A stretch of 64,000 nt of DNA from NCBI RefSeq assembly GCF_964355755.1, contig NC_092672.1, positions 33,848,501-33,912,500 on the forward strand. Direction: 5' to 3'. Under the pieces are notes generated by a model. It did not search any database and was not told where the DNA came from. It saw only the letters and a program-made list of their open reading frames with translations. The position numbers and the translations under genes were made by a program. The DNA is from Antedon mediterranea (Eukaryota > Echinodermata > Crinoidea > Comatulida > Antedonidae). Below, one piece after another: positions 11,260 through 23,417 of this stretch; within the stretch, counting starts at the first letter, position 1, and the number at the start of each line of letters is the position of its first letter.

Positions 11260-11795
11260 TACTGTACCTCCGCCAAGGAGGTTATATTTTCACCCCTGTG
11301 TGTGTGTGTGGGTGTCTGTGTCTGCGTGTCTGAGAACAGCCTGGAGGCCACAGTTTGTATCCGATTCTCACCAAATTTGGCCACAATAATGTATCTCTTC
11401 AACGAGTTTGACTTTGAGGGGAAAAGTTCACAACTAACAAAAAAAACTTTTTTACTGCCTAGAGACAACAGTTTTTATCCAATTCTCACCAAACTCAGCC
11501 ACAATGATCAATGACTCATCATATAATTGTGGTTAAATTTTGAAGGTTCAGGGTCAAAGATGAAGGTCCACAAAAAAAAGAAAAAATAAACCTCAGCGGG
11601 AATTGAACCGGCGATCTCAACTGTGAGAGGCTGAATACATAACCATTACACCAAACTCTCATCCACAACTTTGTAGTGTGTAGTTAGCCGAATTTACATT
11701 TAGAAATAATAGAAAAAAAATGTTAATATATATATTTTTTCCGGGGACATTTTACGTAGGAGAATGTTACAGAAGGCTCCCGGAGTACCCTCTAG
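11260..11795. repeat. Repeat insertion in intron 4 of copy B, with GT-rich tract and tRNA-like segment
   Basis: Begins near CCTCCGCCAAGGAGGTTATA, followed by a TGTGTGTG tract and two ACCAAA(T/C)T(T/C)(A/G)GCCACA segments. On the minus strand at about 11595-11665 there is an A-box-like TGGTGTAATGG and a B-box-like GGTTCAATTCC, as in a tRNA-derived SINE. Intron 4 of E and G is shorter and lacks this block. No gene. Confidence 0.45.
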
Positions 11796-14734
11796 TTTTA
11801 TTTGTTTTAGGTTTTTTTTAACAACATCAAGCGATGGCAACACATGGCGCATATGATGCATCGTATTTAGAATTGACTACAAATCATTATTTACTTGTGA
11901 ATAACGGAACATCATACGAAGTGAACTCAACGGTGTATAAATGGAATTTTACCAGTAACCTTTTCGTGGAGTATGCTCAGCTACCAAGTCATGGGTCTCT
12001 GAGTGGTAAACTATTCTCAGTCAATGGTATAATGTACGTGGCAATAGCAAATATAAACGGAAAAGCAGCAGCAGCTCCAGAGGTTTTGGAAATAAAAGAA
12101 AACTGTAAGTGATATAAAGTTAATAATTTCTTTTCAGTTACATTATTATATAATGTACCTCATTTACGGTGACCAAATATCTAGCTTGTCTCTAATTTGT
12201 GAATGATGTATATAGCGGAAGGTGATGGTTAGTGGTGTTGCGCATTGGGTATATCAATTGACGACGTGGTGGATGCTTACGCGAGGCAAGGTACCATACA
12301 TTATCAGTGAAAAATGCTAATTTATCAATTAAAATAGAGGATTTTTTTGTTATAGTTAATACAGATTTCAATAATGGCTTTGATGAATGGACTCAAGAAA
12401 ATGTTGATACGTCATCAATGGGTGCGTATACAGGTTTGAGATTTTTAAAGAAATGTAGGGAATGGGACTTTACATTTCAGCCAAAAAAGCATCATATAAC
12501 TTAATTCTATGTTGATTAGTTTGTTTATTTCCACATATATAGAGGATTGTCATTTTGGTACTGTTTTTACTGAGTTTTTGTCCAATTTCTGTTTATTTAA
12601 CACAGATTTCCAGACGGGTTTCGATGGCTGGGCTCAAGATGCTAATGATGACTTTGATTGGACACGAATGAAAGGTTCAAAGCCATCAACAAACACTGTA
12701 CCAGCAAACGCTGTTTCAGGTACAGCTAAGTTCGTAGGTGCTAGTATGGATTGGAGTTATTGATAATTCTATTTTATATATACAGTAAAATATTGTACTA
12801 CATTTCAAAAGACCATTTTGTTTATTTCCAACATATATAGGTGATTATTATGTTTATATTGAAACATCAAGTTTAAGAACTCCATTGCTACCAAACGGGC
12901 GGAATGTTTCCTTATATTTCCACTATCACATGTACGGAGATACTATTGGAACACTCAACGTTTACAGAACATCGAACTTGGGGGATGAACTGTTATGGTC
13001 AAAAAGTGGTAACCAAGGAGATTCATGGCATCATGATGGTGCAATACAATTTGCATACATTAATGATGAAGACAACTATATCGTGTTTGAAGCAATTAAA
13101 GGGATTAACGGTACTGGTGACATTGCAATTGATGACATTCGATGCTACGGTACATATTACTAAAATAATAATCCCAATCTGTTCTTTTGTAACCAATTTC
13201 CCCTGATACAGGTCAGGCGGCCGTAGAATAAATCTGGAAAACTAATGGAATCTTTTACACACAACGTCGTTCGTCTACGGCTTGTGCCCAGGGTGTTAGT
13301 CCAATTTCCGTTTATTTAGTATAAACAATTTTGTTTATAGTTCTAACAGATTTCCAGACAGGTTTTGATGGCTGGGCTCAAGAAAATAATGATGGGTTTG
13401 ATTGGACACGGATGAAAGGTGCAACGCCATCAATAAACACTGGACCAACAAACGGTAATACAGGTACAGGTAAGTTCGTGCTAGTAGGGATTGGAGTTAT
13501 TGATAATTCTATTTTTATACATTCAATCATTCATTCATTTATTCAACAGTATGTAGGCCACTGGCCGAAGTACAATAATAGAAAATAATACATATTATAA
13601 AATTTAAGAAGTACTAACAGCAAAATATTTAGCTATCTTCTTCTTGCGAAAAAGAAAATCTTACCAGGTTATTGATTACTTTTTTCTTTTTCTTTTTCAT
13701 TAGTAAAATAAACTTTTTATTTGTTGGTTGATTAAAATCAAGGTTTTAAAAAGGAGTGTCTAATTTCGTTGTAGTATGGACATACTATAACAAAGATATA
13801 TTCATTTTCAACCTCGTTACATTTGCAAACTTTACAGATTCGTTTTTCCCTTTCAATTCTTGTCCATCTTCCCTTTTCGTTTTCAAAATCTAAAATTCCT
13901 AATCTTAACTACGTCATGATTTATTTAAACTTAACATTTTCAATATCAATACGAAAATCTTCTTCTACTGTAGGCCTAGCTATCCTGCATACTACCATAA
14001 TCATCACTCTAGTTTGTGCTTTTATCACCTTTTATCGATCACTAGACGAATCGGACGCTTTTTGGCCAACTGGAATCGAGACATTCACAAATGACGGTGA
14101 CACTTACTTAGTAGCTGTGAATCCATTGGAATGTGCACATACCATAATGGTGTATAGATGGGACAAGTCGTCTGAAGAATTTCAAATTCATCAACGTATT
14201 CCTGTGGAACATTGTCCCACGAGATCTACTATTTTCAAAGTAAGTACCACCCCTGTGAATCAGCCTCCTCTTTTTCACACTAATACAAAATTACAGGGTA
14301 ATAAATATATAGATTGAAATACTTATACTGTACTACTTATTTTTTTCTGGAAATTGAAAAATTGGCTCTCTAATTGGTAATCTTTGAGACTTTTTGCAGT
14401 TGTTTTCTAAATCTGTAGTATGTATATTATGTAGGCCCTACTATGTCATTGAAGATGTTCTCTATATTTACAGGTTGGCGGAGAAGTGTTTATGATAATA
14501 ACCACAAGCAGAACGGAATCACGTGAGTCTGATGACGATCTTGAACTCTATACTAGGTCATCACCAATATTTAAATTAGAAGGAGTATGTTCGTAAGTTA
14601 CGGAGCCATACCATCACACGAATGTTATGATATAATATTTTTTGAGCGAGATGGGGAGTACTTTTTGGGTCAGTCGAATAAAAGAAATGTTAGTGGTGGC
14701 ATAACTAGTCCAAGCTTCAACATATCAATGGGTG

Positions 14735-14910
14735 TAGTTGATATTGCGTCATCGCCGCCAATATTTAAACTGGATGATGGAAGTTTGTTCATATTAATTA
14801 GGGAGTCATAACGTCACTGTCTTACAACATGTTTTAACGAGATAGAAAGGGAGTACTTTTGGAGGCAGTTCATAGAGGAGGAAATACGTGTGTGTATTTG
14901 TAGGTCCCGC
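14735..14910 (+). pseudogene. Degenerate second copy of the terminal EAR exon downstream of copy B
   Basis: The same relic as downstream of A: CCAATATTTAAACTGGATGATGG, then GGGAGTCATAACGTCA and GAGATAGAAAGGGAGTACTTTT. It is not open in any one frame. Confidence 0.55.
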
Positions 14911-15728
14911 TCTCCTGCCCTCTACCTTATTGAAAAATGTAAAAAACTTATTTATCTTTGAATAAACTTAAAACCGTAACTAATTAGAAAAATTAAAAAA
15001 GTCTTGTTTTGGTTAAAACACTGTAGTATAAACTCATGCGCCCTATGACTCTGATTTAACCTTTTTGGGGAAGCGAGTGGGAGAGAGGGAGTACCGCGTA
15101 CGCGTCAACCAGAAGGAAATGAGCGTGTGCAGAAGGACCGTTAGACTCAATAGCTGCGTAGCATGGCTCGTCGTCGAACAAAAACGAATTACGCGATAAA
15201 AAAAAAAAGGTTAAACGCTATACGTAGAATGCAAGTATTGAGGCGGATTGTTTTTTCCCTGTATATAAACATATCGCACATAAAACCCCAAATAAATGCA
15301 CGCAATTTATCATGTTAGTTTTATTATTGTTATAAGTAAAATCAACGGCAGTTTAATTACAGGATTTTTAAAATAATTTTATTTTGAACGTAACCTAATG
15401 TATCTTTCACAGAATACGCGTATATTGATATAGTGAAATTGTTTTAGACGAATATGTGTTGTAATAAATAGAAGGTTTGTTTCTGCCTTTAATCGATATT
15501 GTTCGATGTTTGTTTGACAAATTTTTATATTACTTGCTGTAGTAGTCTTGTCATGTATATGTATAAATGTATGTCTTATCAAGGTAAAAAGTGGTCAGAA
15601 ATAGACAAAATAGAACTAGAATAGTATGGCTATATCCCTGTCGCTCTACATGTTGTCAACTACTTAGATGTATAACGTAACGTGATAATAAACGTAACGT
15701 GATTATACCATGGATGAAGTACGTCCTC
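14911..15728. other. Intergenic sequence downstream of B up to the BEL insertion
   Basis: Homologous to 1110-3010 (less the 905-bp insertion) and to 48560-49520. Contains AATAAA at 14961-14966. No gene is supported. The segment ends at the 5-bp target site TCCTC (15724-15728). Confidence 0.6.
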
Positions 15729-15923
15729 TGTACTGAAGAAAGGCCCATAAACAATATATACATATACGCAAGAACTTTCTTATTTTTATTATCTTTTATT
15801 TTTACACTTCTTTCCAACCACGCTGTCGGTATTATTTTTATTTTTTTTCTATGACACGCCAAAACGGCCTTTTACACCCTATACAACAGCGCCCTCATTA
15901 TTCTTTTGTTGTTCTTCAGAACA
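15729..15923 (-). repeat. 3' LTR of the BEL/Pao element
   Basis: 195 bp beginning TGTACTGAAG and ending CTTCAGAACA in + orientation, near-identical to 22894-23066 except for an extra stretch ACACGCCAAAACGGCC absent from the other LTR. The element reads on the minus strand, so this is its 3' LTR. Confidence 0.9.
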
Positions 15924-15937
15924 TTCTCCCCTTCCTC
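15924..15937 (-). promoter_or_regulatory. Polypurine tract of the BEL/Pao element
   Basis: On the minus strand GAGGAAGGGGAGAA lies immediately before the 3' LTR, the position of the primer for plus-strand DNA synthesis. Confidence 0.75.
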
Positions 15938-16314
15938 GACATACAGTTGTTTGTCGATCCCTTTATTACAATCTCAAATAACTTCTTTTTTTTTTTTAAC
16001 ATAATAATAAATATCATGAAACATCATTATCAACAAAAAACCTATCACTCATATTCACTATAATTATATAACATCATTTCTATATTAAAAACTATTTTTA
16101 CTGATATTAATTCACATTGAACTTGTTGATAACTCATTTAACTTCACTGTCCTTATTTGAACATTATCCAACAATGTATAACAATTATATGATCAATTTC
16201 TACACTGTTCACTTTAACATAATTCAACTCTAAACTTATTAACACCAAAACTTAAACATTTGTGCTTCTTAATACAGTATAACACCTTTCTGTATCTTGA
16301 TATTTAACATTCTT

Positions 16315-18600
16315 TTAATCAAGTATCTCTAGTGGACACATTTTTGTAATACCTCGAATTACATCTCCATTGTTAGTTTTCACCTTAACTACCCTTACAT
16401 GACCGTCTGGTCCTTTATATATTTCTCTTATCCTACCCAATGGCCATTGACCACGTACCGTACCTTTCTGAACTGCTAATACCACTTCATCAACCCTAAG
16501 ATCCCTCTTGGGTTCCCTCCGCTTTTTTCGTTGGTTCAATGCTGGTAACCACTCCCTTAACCACCTATTCCAAAAGTGTCGCATTAATTCTTGGACACGT
16601 CTCCATCGTTTCCTAGGATTAACAACTGTTGTGTCTAATATGCTCTCTGGAGCTAGATTACCTCCCATTTGACCATGTAAAAAATGGTTTGGAGTTAATG
16701 GAATTACATCCTTTACTGAGGCAGATTGATATGTTAATGGACGTGAGTTTAATATACCTTCTGCTCCTACAAATGCAGAATGTAACTCTTCATCCGTTAT
16801 ATCGGCATTTCTTAATACTCCATATATAGCCCTTTTAGCAGATTTTATAAGACTTTCATGTACTCCACCAAAATGTGGGGTCATAGGTGGAATAAAACTC
16901 CACTTTATACCAGTGACCACTGTCACACTTTGAATTTTATCTTTATCTAAGGATTTTAACACTCCCTTTAATTCTCTATCAGCTCCTACAAAATTTGTCC
17001 CGTTATCAGACATCATTTCTTCGGGTTTACCCCTTCTACTGACAAATCTATGAAAAGCATTTAGAAACGTATCTGTGTCTAAACCGTACGCCATTTCCAA
17101 GTGCACGGCTCTAGAGGATAAACATGTGAACAAACACAAATAACGTTTTGTTTGTACCTTTCCTCTACCCTGTTTAGTAAGGAAGGGACCTGCATAGTCT
17201 ACTGCGACTCTAGTAGACGCCTTTAAACTTTCATTTCTAGTTCTATTCTTAGGTAATGGAGCCATTATTTGCTCCCCTTGTTTAGCTAATCTACGCCTAC
17301 ATCCCATACAATTTTTTTCACATTCTCTTATTTCTTCTCTAGCCGCTTGTACCCAGTACTTCTCAGATAATAATGACAGTGTATGATTTGTACCTATTAC
17401 ATGATTTCCTAACTCATGATACATTTTTACAATTAATTTAGTGACATGATGTTTCCTTGGTAATATAATGGGATATCTTACATCATATGATATCGCCTCA
17501 TTTAGACTTAAACGTCCATTTGCTCTAAGCAAATAATCGGCATCCATTTGAGGATTCAATCCACTTATATTACTCTTTGTACTTAGTATTTCACCCTTAC
17601 TTAATCTCTTAATTTCGTCTGAGAACTCATCACCTTGTGCCTTTTGAATTATGGCAATTTCCGAGTCCTTAACCTCATCTACATTTAATGGTCCTCTGAC
17701 TTTGTCTTTTAACCTACAGTTATTTATAAAACGCATCACATACGCAAATACACACACTAACTTATTCCAGCTAGAGTACCTTATTGGGTTTAATCTCCAG
17801 TTATCACTTTTCACTCTTGGTACCACTTTACTCAATAACGTTTTCGTTCTTTTCTTAATCTCTATTTCATCTATCGCTTTCTCAATCTTATTTTCTGGCC
17901 ATTGCATCTCACAATCACTCAAGAATTCAGGACCTCGCCACCAAAGTTCATTCTGCTGCAACTCTATAACAGTACATCCTCGCGAAGCCACATCCGCAGG
18001 GTTTAATTTAGTGGGTATATATCTCCATTGACTAGAGTTTGTTTGACCTTGTATTTCACCAATTCGATTCGCAACGAACGGCTTAAAATCTCTACTATGA
18101 CCTCGAATCCACCACAATACATTCATACTGTCACCCCAAAATTTCACTTCCTTTAGTTGACATTGTAACGGATTTACAACAGATTTCGCAAGCTTTAAAC
18201 CTAACATAGCTGCCATCAACTCAAGTCTCGGGATACTCATGGATTTAAGAGGAGCTACTTTCGTTTTGGATGCGACTAATCTTACATTTCTTTTTTTAAC
18301 ATCGTTATCATTCTGTGACACTGAATACACAACCGCCGCATAAGCATCATTTGACGCGTCAACAAATGTATGCAACTCTTGATTCTCGCGCTCACCTGGG
18401 TTTATACACCTTTCTATTTCTATATCTTTTAATTCGCCCAAATTTGCTATCCATCGTTCTAATTTCTGACCTACATCAGGGGACAACTCTTCATCCCAGT
18501 CTAATCCATTTGCCCAAATCTCTTGCATAATTATCTTGCCTGCGACTACTACAGGAGCCAAAATCCCTAGTGGATCAAATATAGAAGCGATTCTACTCAA
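16315..18600 (-). pseudogene. BEL/Pao pol C-terminal part: RNase H, integrase, DUF5641-like
   Basis: A 761-codon open frame. The start resembles the end of a Pao-type reverse transcriptase (SRIASIFDPLGILAPVVV). RNase H follows, with acidic residues in FVDAS, PRLELMAA, WGDS and NPADVASRG. The integrase has a His-His-Cys-Cys zinc-binding part (HELGNH, then CEKNCMGCRRR) and a DDE core (AVDYAG, MSDNGTNF, GGVHESLIK). The C-terminus matches the DUF5641 region typical of BEL/Pao (FWNRWLREWLPAL, GRI). It is out of frame with the upstream reverse transcriptase segment, so it is read here as part of a broken polyprotein. Confidence 0.88.
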
Positions 18601-18602
18601 AG

Positions 18603-19805
18603 CTAATCTCTTAACTTACAGACATTAGAAGGACCAGAACCTCCTTGAAACTTAAATGCATCTTCCTCGGCTTTCCATATTAAACCTAAGGTTTTTGCAG
18701 AAGGTAACTCGTTCCCACTTAATTTGATTTCTTTAGCTCTATCTACTTCTGGTATTTTTTCCAGTACCGCTTTTGAATTTGAAACCCATTTTCTAGCACT
18801 CATACCCGCACTTCCCCATAATTCTTTAAGCTCTCTATATAACTCTACTGCCTCTTGCTCATTTTTAACCGAGGTCATGGTATCATCCATGTAGGTAGAG
18901 TCTAAAACAGCCCGTGCTGCTAGAGGATACTCTTCAGAATTCTTTCGTGCATGTTCCTGAGTTACAAATTGAGCTAAGAATGGTGCAACATTAAGACCAA
19001 ACACTAGTCGATTGAACTCATAAATTTCTGGCATCCGCTCTGTGTCTAAATCTCGCCACAAAAACCTAAGCATTTTCCTATCTTCTGGTTGCACTCCAAT
19101 CTGGAGATACATTTCTACAATATCGCAAATAATCGCTACCTTTTTTTTTCTAAATCTTAATAACACATCGAATAAATCGTTCTGCAATTTAGGCCCGGGA
19201 TAGATCATGTCATTCAAACATCTTCCCCCATAACGCGCCGCGGCGTCAAACACCAACCTAACTTTCGTTGTTTCCCTATCGGGTTTAACTACTGGGAAAT
19301 GTGGTAGAAACCATTGATTTAGTTCTGTTAGGGATTGGTCTATTTTTCTGACATAGCCTTTGGATCTGTAATTATCTAAAACGTTTTGATAATTATTGCC
19401 TAACATCTTGTCTCTAGTTAATTTTCTTTCTAGACACTCTAATCTCTTAAAGGCCATCTCATAATTGTTATCCATATTTATTTCTTCTTCCCGCCACGGA
19501 ATATTCACACTGTATCGCCCATCAACAGCTGTCAATGACTCTGACACTTTTTGAATCACTCTTTCATCTTCAGCTTTATATATTTTCAAATCACTTACTC
19601 CATAACTATCTACTTCCCAAAACTTCCTCATTAACTCGTCCACATCATTACTTCGTTCACTACTGGTTTTGTAAGTATTCACATGTAGTGATGTTGTTCG
19701 CCAACTTCTACTCAAAGGACCAACACACGTCCAACCTAACGGTGTTCTTCTCGCAACAGGTTCTCCCCACATTTCTCTTCTAATGCTGTATGTAACTCTG
19801 GACAA
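18603..19805 (-). pseudogene. BEL/Pao pol: reverse transcriptase segment
   Basis: A 400-codon frame with RT features: WFLPHFPVVKPDRET, RLVFDAAARYGG, then STYMDDTMTSV with the catalytic YMDD box. It starts in a frame different from the protease frame upstream (shift near an A-run at about 19770) and ends in a stop at 18603 directly before the RNase H frame, so it is frameshifted on both sides. Confidence 0.88.
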
Positions 19806-20614
19806 TCCACTCCAATCAGTAAATCTATCTCTTTTCTCTGACTACTTATCACAGGAAATTCTATGTCTCTCAAATGATCCCAATCCTTACTAACACTACT
19901 CCAATCTGACGCTTCTAGTCTACCAGTAACATCACTTATAGTCACTGCATTCACTTTAAATTTTTTAGATCCATCCAACGGTAATACAAATATCTCAACT
20001 GGCTTAGTCACAAATCTTTCTTCCTTACCACTTAACAAACTCACTACCATCTCTTCTGTTACTCCACTGAGACCCAACTCTCCACATAACTCTTCATTAA
20101 CATATGTCTGAGTACTACCATCATCTAATAATGCATTCACCTCTATTCTTTTCTTTCCATTACTAACTATGATTGGTATGGTTCGCAAAGCAATAGATTG
20201 GTTTTTACTTAACAATGTAGTGTTTGTCCCTGTTTCTGTTTTAGTTACTTTACGCTCCCCTTCCCTGGCAACTCCTACCTCTACAGTTTCAAAATTACTT
20301 TCCTTTTTTACTTTTTCTCTATGTAACAACCTATTATGGTCATTCTTACATCCATTTATACCACAGGACATAACCCGTTTACAATCAACTGCCCTATGTT
20401 TACATAGACACTTAAAGCACATTGTTTCCCTATCGGGTTTAACTACTGGGAAATGTGGTAGAAACCATTGATTTAGTTCTGTTAGGGATTGGTCTATTTT
20501 TCTGACATAGCCTTTGGATCTGTAATTATCTAAAACGTTTTGATAATTATTGCCTAACATCTTGTCTCTAGTTAATTTTCTTTCTAGACACTCTAATCTC
20601 TTAAAGGCCATCAT
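19736..20614 (-). pseudogene. Duplicated RT fragment, zinc knuckle and protease of the BEL/Pao element
   Basis: A chimeric frame. Residues 1-64 copy the RT N-terminus (20422-20612 duplicates 19268-19458). After a direct junction come the CCHC-like zinc knuckle (CFKCLCKHRAVDC) and the retroviral-type aspartic protease with VNALLDDGSTQTYV (DDG instead of the commoner DTG/DSG). The block 19772-20418 repeats 20805-21451 at an offset of 1033 bases. This arrangement is not a normal gag-pol order. Confidence 0.85.
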
Positions 20615-22718
20615 CTAATAATGCATTCACCTCTATTCTTTTCTTTCCATTACTAACTATGATTGGTATGGTTCGCAAAGCAATAGATTGGTTTTTACTT
20701 AACAATGTAGTGTTTGTCCCTGTTTCTGTTTTAGTTACTTTACGCTCCCCTTCCCTGGCAACTCCTACCTCTACAGTTTCAAAATTACTTTCCTTTTTTA
20801 CTTTTTTCTCTTCTAATGCTGTATGTAACTCTGGACAATCCACTCCAATCAGTAAATCTATCTCTTTTCTCTGACTACTTATCACAGGAAATTCTATGTC
20901 TCTCAAATGATCCCAATCCTTACTAACACTACTCCAATCTGACGCTTCTAGTCTACCAGTAACATCACTTATAGTCACTGCATTCACTTTAAATTTTTTA
21001 GATCCATCCAACGGTAATACAAATATCTCAACTGGCTTAGTCACAAATCTTTCTTCCTTACCACTTAACAAACTCACTACCATCTCTTCTGTTACTCCAC
21101 TGAGACCCAACTCTCCACATAACTCTTCATTAACATATGTCTGAGTACTACCATCATCTAATAATGCATTCACCTCTATTCTTTTCTTTCCATTACTAAC
21201 TATGATTGGTATGGTTCGCAAAGCAATAGATTGGTTTTTACTTAACAATGTAGTGTTTGTCCCTGTTTCTGTTTTAGTTACTTTACGCTCCCCTTCCCTG
21301 GCAACTCCTACCTCTACAGTTTCAAAATTACTTTCCTTTTTTACTTTTTCTCTATGTAACAACCTATTATGGTCATTCTTACATCCATTTATACCACAGG
21401 ACATAACCCGTTTACAATCAACTGCCCTATGTTTACATAGACACTTAAAGCACAATTTTTCTTGGCTAGCAATATTCCATCTCTCATTGATGGATAGTTG
21501 TCTGAATTTTACACATTCCCATAACCTATGGTTTTTCTTACAACATACACATGTGAAAAAAGGTGATTCACTAGGCTTTTCCCCTGTGGGTGTACAACTA
21601 TGACTGTAAGCCTTTTTTCCTCTAAAATCTGTGTTTACTACTCGAAATTTACTCTTATTTTCATTAGCTGTAGTGCTAATATTTCTTCCAAACATATTGC
21701 TGTTTACTGCAGCTTGACTCTCTACAAATTTTAACATATCCAAGAAACTTGGTTCCCTTTCACTAAGTATTGATTGTGCAGCATTAGCCCATTTAGCTTG
21801 CATAAATCTAGGTAATAGCCCTTGAATTTTTAATAGGTTGGAAGTACTGTTTAAATCATTTGTGTACCCCATTTTTGTTAGTGTTAGTTGACATTTTTTC
21901 ATGTCACTGACTAGTCCCCATAACTCTTCATGGTTTCCTGCATTAATCTCTTTTCTGTTGGTTAACTTAAGCATCAATGAGTTTAAAACTAGATGGGGCT
22001 GCCCAAACTGCCTTTTAAGAATCTCTAAAGCCTGCTTATAACCTTCTTCTCCTAATAGAGGACAACTTACTATACTTTCCTTTGCCTTATTTTTACATAA
22101 CTGTAGAAGGTATTGTAATTTTGCATTATCTGATGTTAACTTACTTGCTACATTTATCTCAAAACTTTGTACAAAAGCCCAATAGTTTCCCGGATCCCCA
22201 TGGAATTCTATCACTTCCGCTTTTGGAAGTTCTAGGGCTAATTTGAATGTGGCCATAGCATCCATATCATTACTGTTAACCTTATTATTACCATCTTTCT
22301 CTCCCTGATCAACGTTTTCACTGTCCTCTTCTACCATAACTCTGTCAGTCTCTTCTGTCACTGTTCCCCTGACTGGCGGCTCCAGCACCCTCTTAGTCTC
22401 ATGTATCACCTCTAGAAAATTCCTTTGGCAATCTTGCATCCACTTCTCCGCTTCCTCAAATTGTTCTTCATCTTCCAAATTTATCATTTCCACAATCTGC
22501 TCGTGAGCCCTCTCTACTGTTTCAAATACCTCGTTTGCTTTCTTTAATAAGTTCTGTATTAACTCAATATCCCTCTCTAGTTCCTCCTTCTGACACAAAA
22601 CATTTATTGTGTTTGTAATCCTTGTTAACTGTCCTTTTCTATTTCTTCGTAGTATTTTTATATCTTTTTTTCGTTTCTCCATGTCTTCAATTTTGTTTGA
22701 CTTTTCGCTTAGAAGCAT
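20601..22718 (-). CDS. BEL/Pao gag with zinc knuckle and protease, followed by a duplicated partial protease
   Basis: A 705-codon frame. Residues 1-115 are charged and probably coiled-coil. Residues 165-340 match the gag/DUF1759 type (HGDPGNYWAFVQSFE, then QLCKNKAKESI). A Cys/His-rich zinc-knuckle region follows near residues 385-460, then the aspartic protease with LLDDGSTQTYV. The last 66 residues repeat the knuckle-to-protease linker and protease start (20608-20806) and end abruptly at the next junction. It starts shortly after the primer binding region. The tail duplication means the protease-RT link is lost. Confidence 0.85.
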   Translation of the reverse strand: MLLSEKSNKIEDMEKRKKDIKILRRNRKGQLTRITNTINVLCQKEELERDIELIQNLLKKANEVFETVERAHEQIVEMINLEDEEQFEEAEKWMQDCQRNFLEVIHETKRVLEPPVRGTVTEETDRVMVEEDSENVDQGEKDGNNKVNSNDMDAMATFKLALELPKAEVIEFHGDPGNYWAFVQSFEINVASKLTSDNAKLQYLLQLCKNKAKESIVSCPLLGEEGYKQALEILKRQFGQPHLVLNSLMLKLTNRKEINAGNHEELWGLVSDMKKCQLTLTKMGYTNDLNSTSNLLKIQGLLPRFMQAKWANAAQSILSEREPSFLDMLKFVESQAAVNSNMFGRNISTTANENKSKFRVVNTDFRGKKAYSHSCTPTGEKPSESPFFTCVCCKKNHRLWECVKFRQLSINERWNIASQEKLCFKCLCKHRAVDCKRVMSCGINGCKNDHNRLLHREKVKKESNFETVEVGVAREGERKVTKTETGTNTTLLSKNQSIALRTIPIIVSNGKKRIEVNALLDDGSTQTYVNEELCGELGLSGVTEEMVVSLLSGKEERFVTKPVEIFVLPLDGSKKFKVNAVTISDVTGRLEASDWSSVSKDWDHLRDIEFPVISSQRKEIDLLIGVDCPELHTALEEKKVKKESNFETVEVGVAREGERKVTKTETGTNTTLLSKNQSIALRTIPIIVSNGKKRIEVNALLDDGL

Positions 22719-22869
22719 GCACTGTACTCACGTGTATGTGTGACGTTCGCTCCCTAGCTAGAAGCATGCACTTTACTCACGTGCTCCGTTGCAACTAACT
22801 ATAGGCTCACAACTTTCAGCCTAAAAATGTTGGTTCTTTAAAGTTTAATTTGTTTAAATTGGTCTATCT

Positions 22870-22887
22870 AACCTCGCTCTGCTACCA
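22870..22887 (-). promoter_or_regulatory. Candidate primer binding site of the BEL/Pao element
   Basis: On the minus strand TGGTAGCAGAGCGAGG begins six bases inside the 5' LTR. Starting with TGG, it fits a tRNA 3' end complement. The tRNA is not identified. Confidence 0.5.
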
Positions 22888-22893
22888 TTTTCT

Positions 22894-23066
22894 TGTACTG
22901 AAGAAAGGCCCATAAACAATATATACATATACGCAAGAACTTTCTTATTTTTATTATCTTTTATTTTTGCACTTCTTTCCAACCACGCTGTCGGTATTAT
23001 TTTTATTTTTTGGAGCATGCCATATACAACAGCGCCCTCATTATTCTTTTGTTGTTCTTCAGAACA
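22894..23066 (-). repeat. 5' LTR of the BEL/Pao element
   Basis: 173 bp, same ends as the other LTR (TGTACTGAAG and CTTCAGAACA), followed by the target duplication TCCTC at 23067-23071. Confidence 0.9.
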
Positions 23067-23417
23067 TCCTCTATACCCAATACACGAGTGGTATTTTTAT
23101 ATATAATTCTTACAGTATGGTATTGTTTATGTTGAACTTCTATTGTCATGGTTACCGCATGTTTTAGTTGTTAATATGTATGGTCATGTTTATGAAAAAT
23201 ATTGACTATTAATATTTGTAAAATGCATATATAACAATGGTTAGGCTTAATAATTTATTTAATTAAAGTATAAACATAGGTGTTAGATAATTATTACCAA
23301 GCACATTTGTTTTTAGTCATATAATAAAGTATATATTGAAATAATGCTGTAACTGAGTTTAGTGATTATTTAATTGCTGTTGATGGCGTGCTTACCTGGA
23401 ATAATTTGCATAAAAAT

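Larger units (their letters stand above)
4273..14596 (+). pseudogene. Copy B: chimeric, broken MAM-type PAN-EGF-EAR-MAM gene
   Basis: Exons: 4273-4614 (signal peptide, PAN/apple), 4821-4947 (EGF), 5314-5419, 10899-11086, 11811-12104 (EAR), 12356-12421 (MAM N-terminal fragment), 12606-12719 and 12841-13149 (one full MAM), 13341-13463 (MAM first half only), 14046-14239 and 14474 onward (EAR). Phases agree throughout, but two lesions break the frame. TAA at 11819-11821 replaces a GAA found in E and G. A one-base deletion in GAAGGGAG (about 14582) leads to a stop at 14594-14596. The second half of the second MAM is missing. Exon 1 begins MMRA as in C and F, while later exons match E and G. Intron 3 holds about 5 kb of mobile elements. 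A transcript is still possible, but a full protein is not. Confidence 0.75.
15729..23066 (-). mobile_element. BEL/Pao-type LTR retrotransposon, internally rearranged
   Basis: Two LTRs, TGTACTGAAG...CTTCAGAACA (15729-15923 and 22894-23066), are flanked by the 5-bp direct repeat TCCTC (15724-15728 and 23067-23071). Paralogous DNA downstream of A and E is uninterrupted at this point. Order on the minus strand: gag, zinc knuckle, aspartic protease, reverse transcriptase, RNase H, integrase, then a C-terminal DUF5641-like region, the BEL/Pao order. The pol frame has at least two frameshifts and the middle contains a scrambled duplication, so this copy is not autonomous. The LTRs differ by a block indel of about 22 bp, so the insertion is not brand new. 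Confidence 0.92.

Noticed and set aside
18600-18605. Programmed frameshift between RT and RNase H of the BEL element
   Set aside because: BEL/Pao pol is normally one frame here; with another shift near 19770 and internal scrambling, ordinary decay is the simpler reading.
16629-20471. Several + strand frames of 66-133 codons inside the BEL element
   Set aside because: Antisense shadows of gag and pol, including the repeated one at 20169, 20659 and 21202, which only reflects the duplicated protease block.
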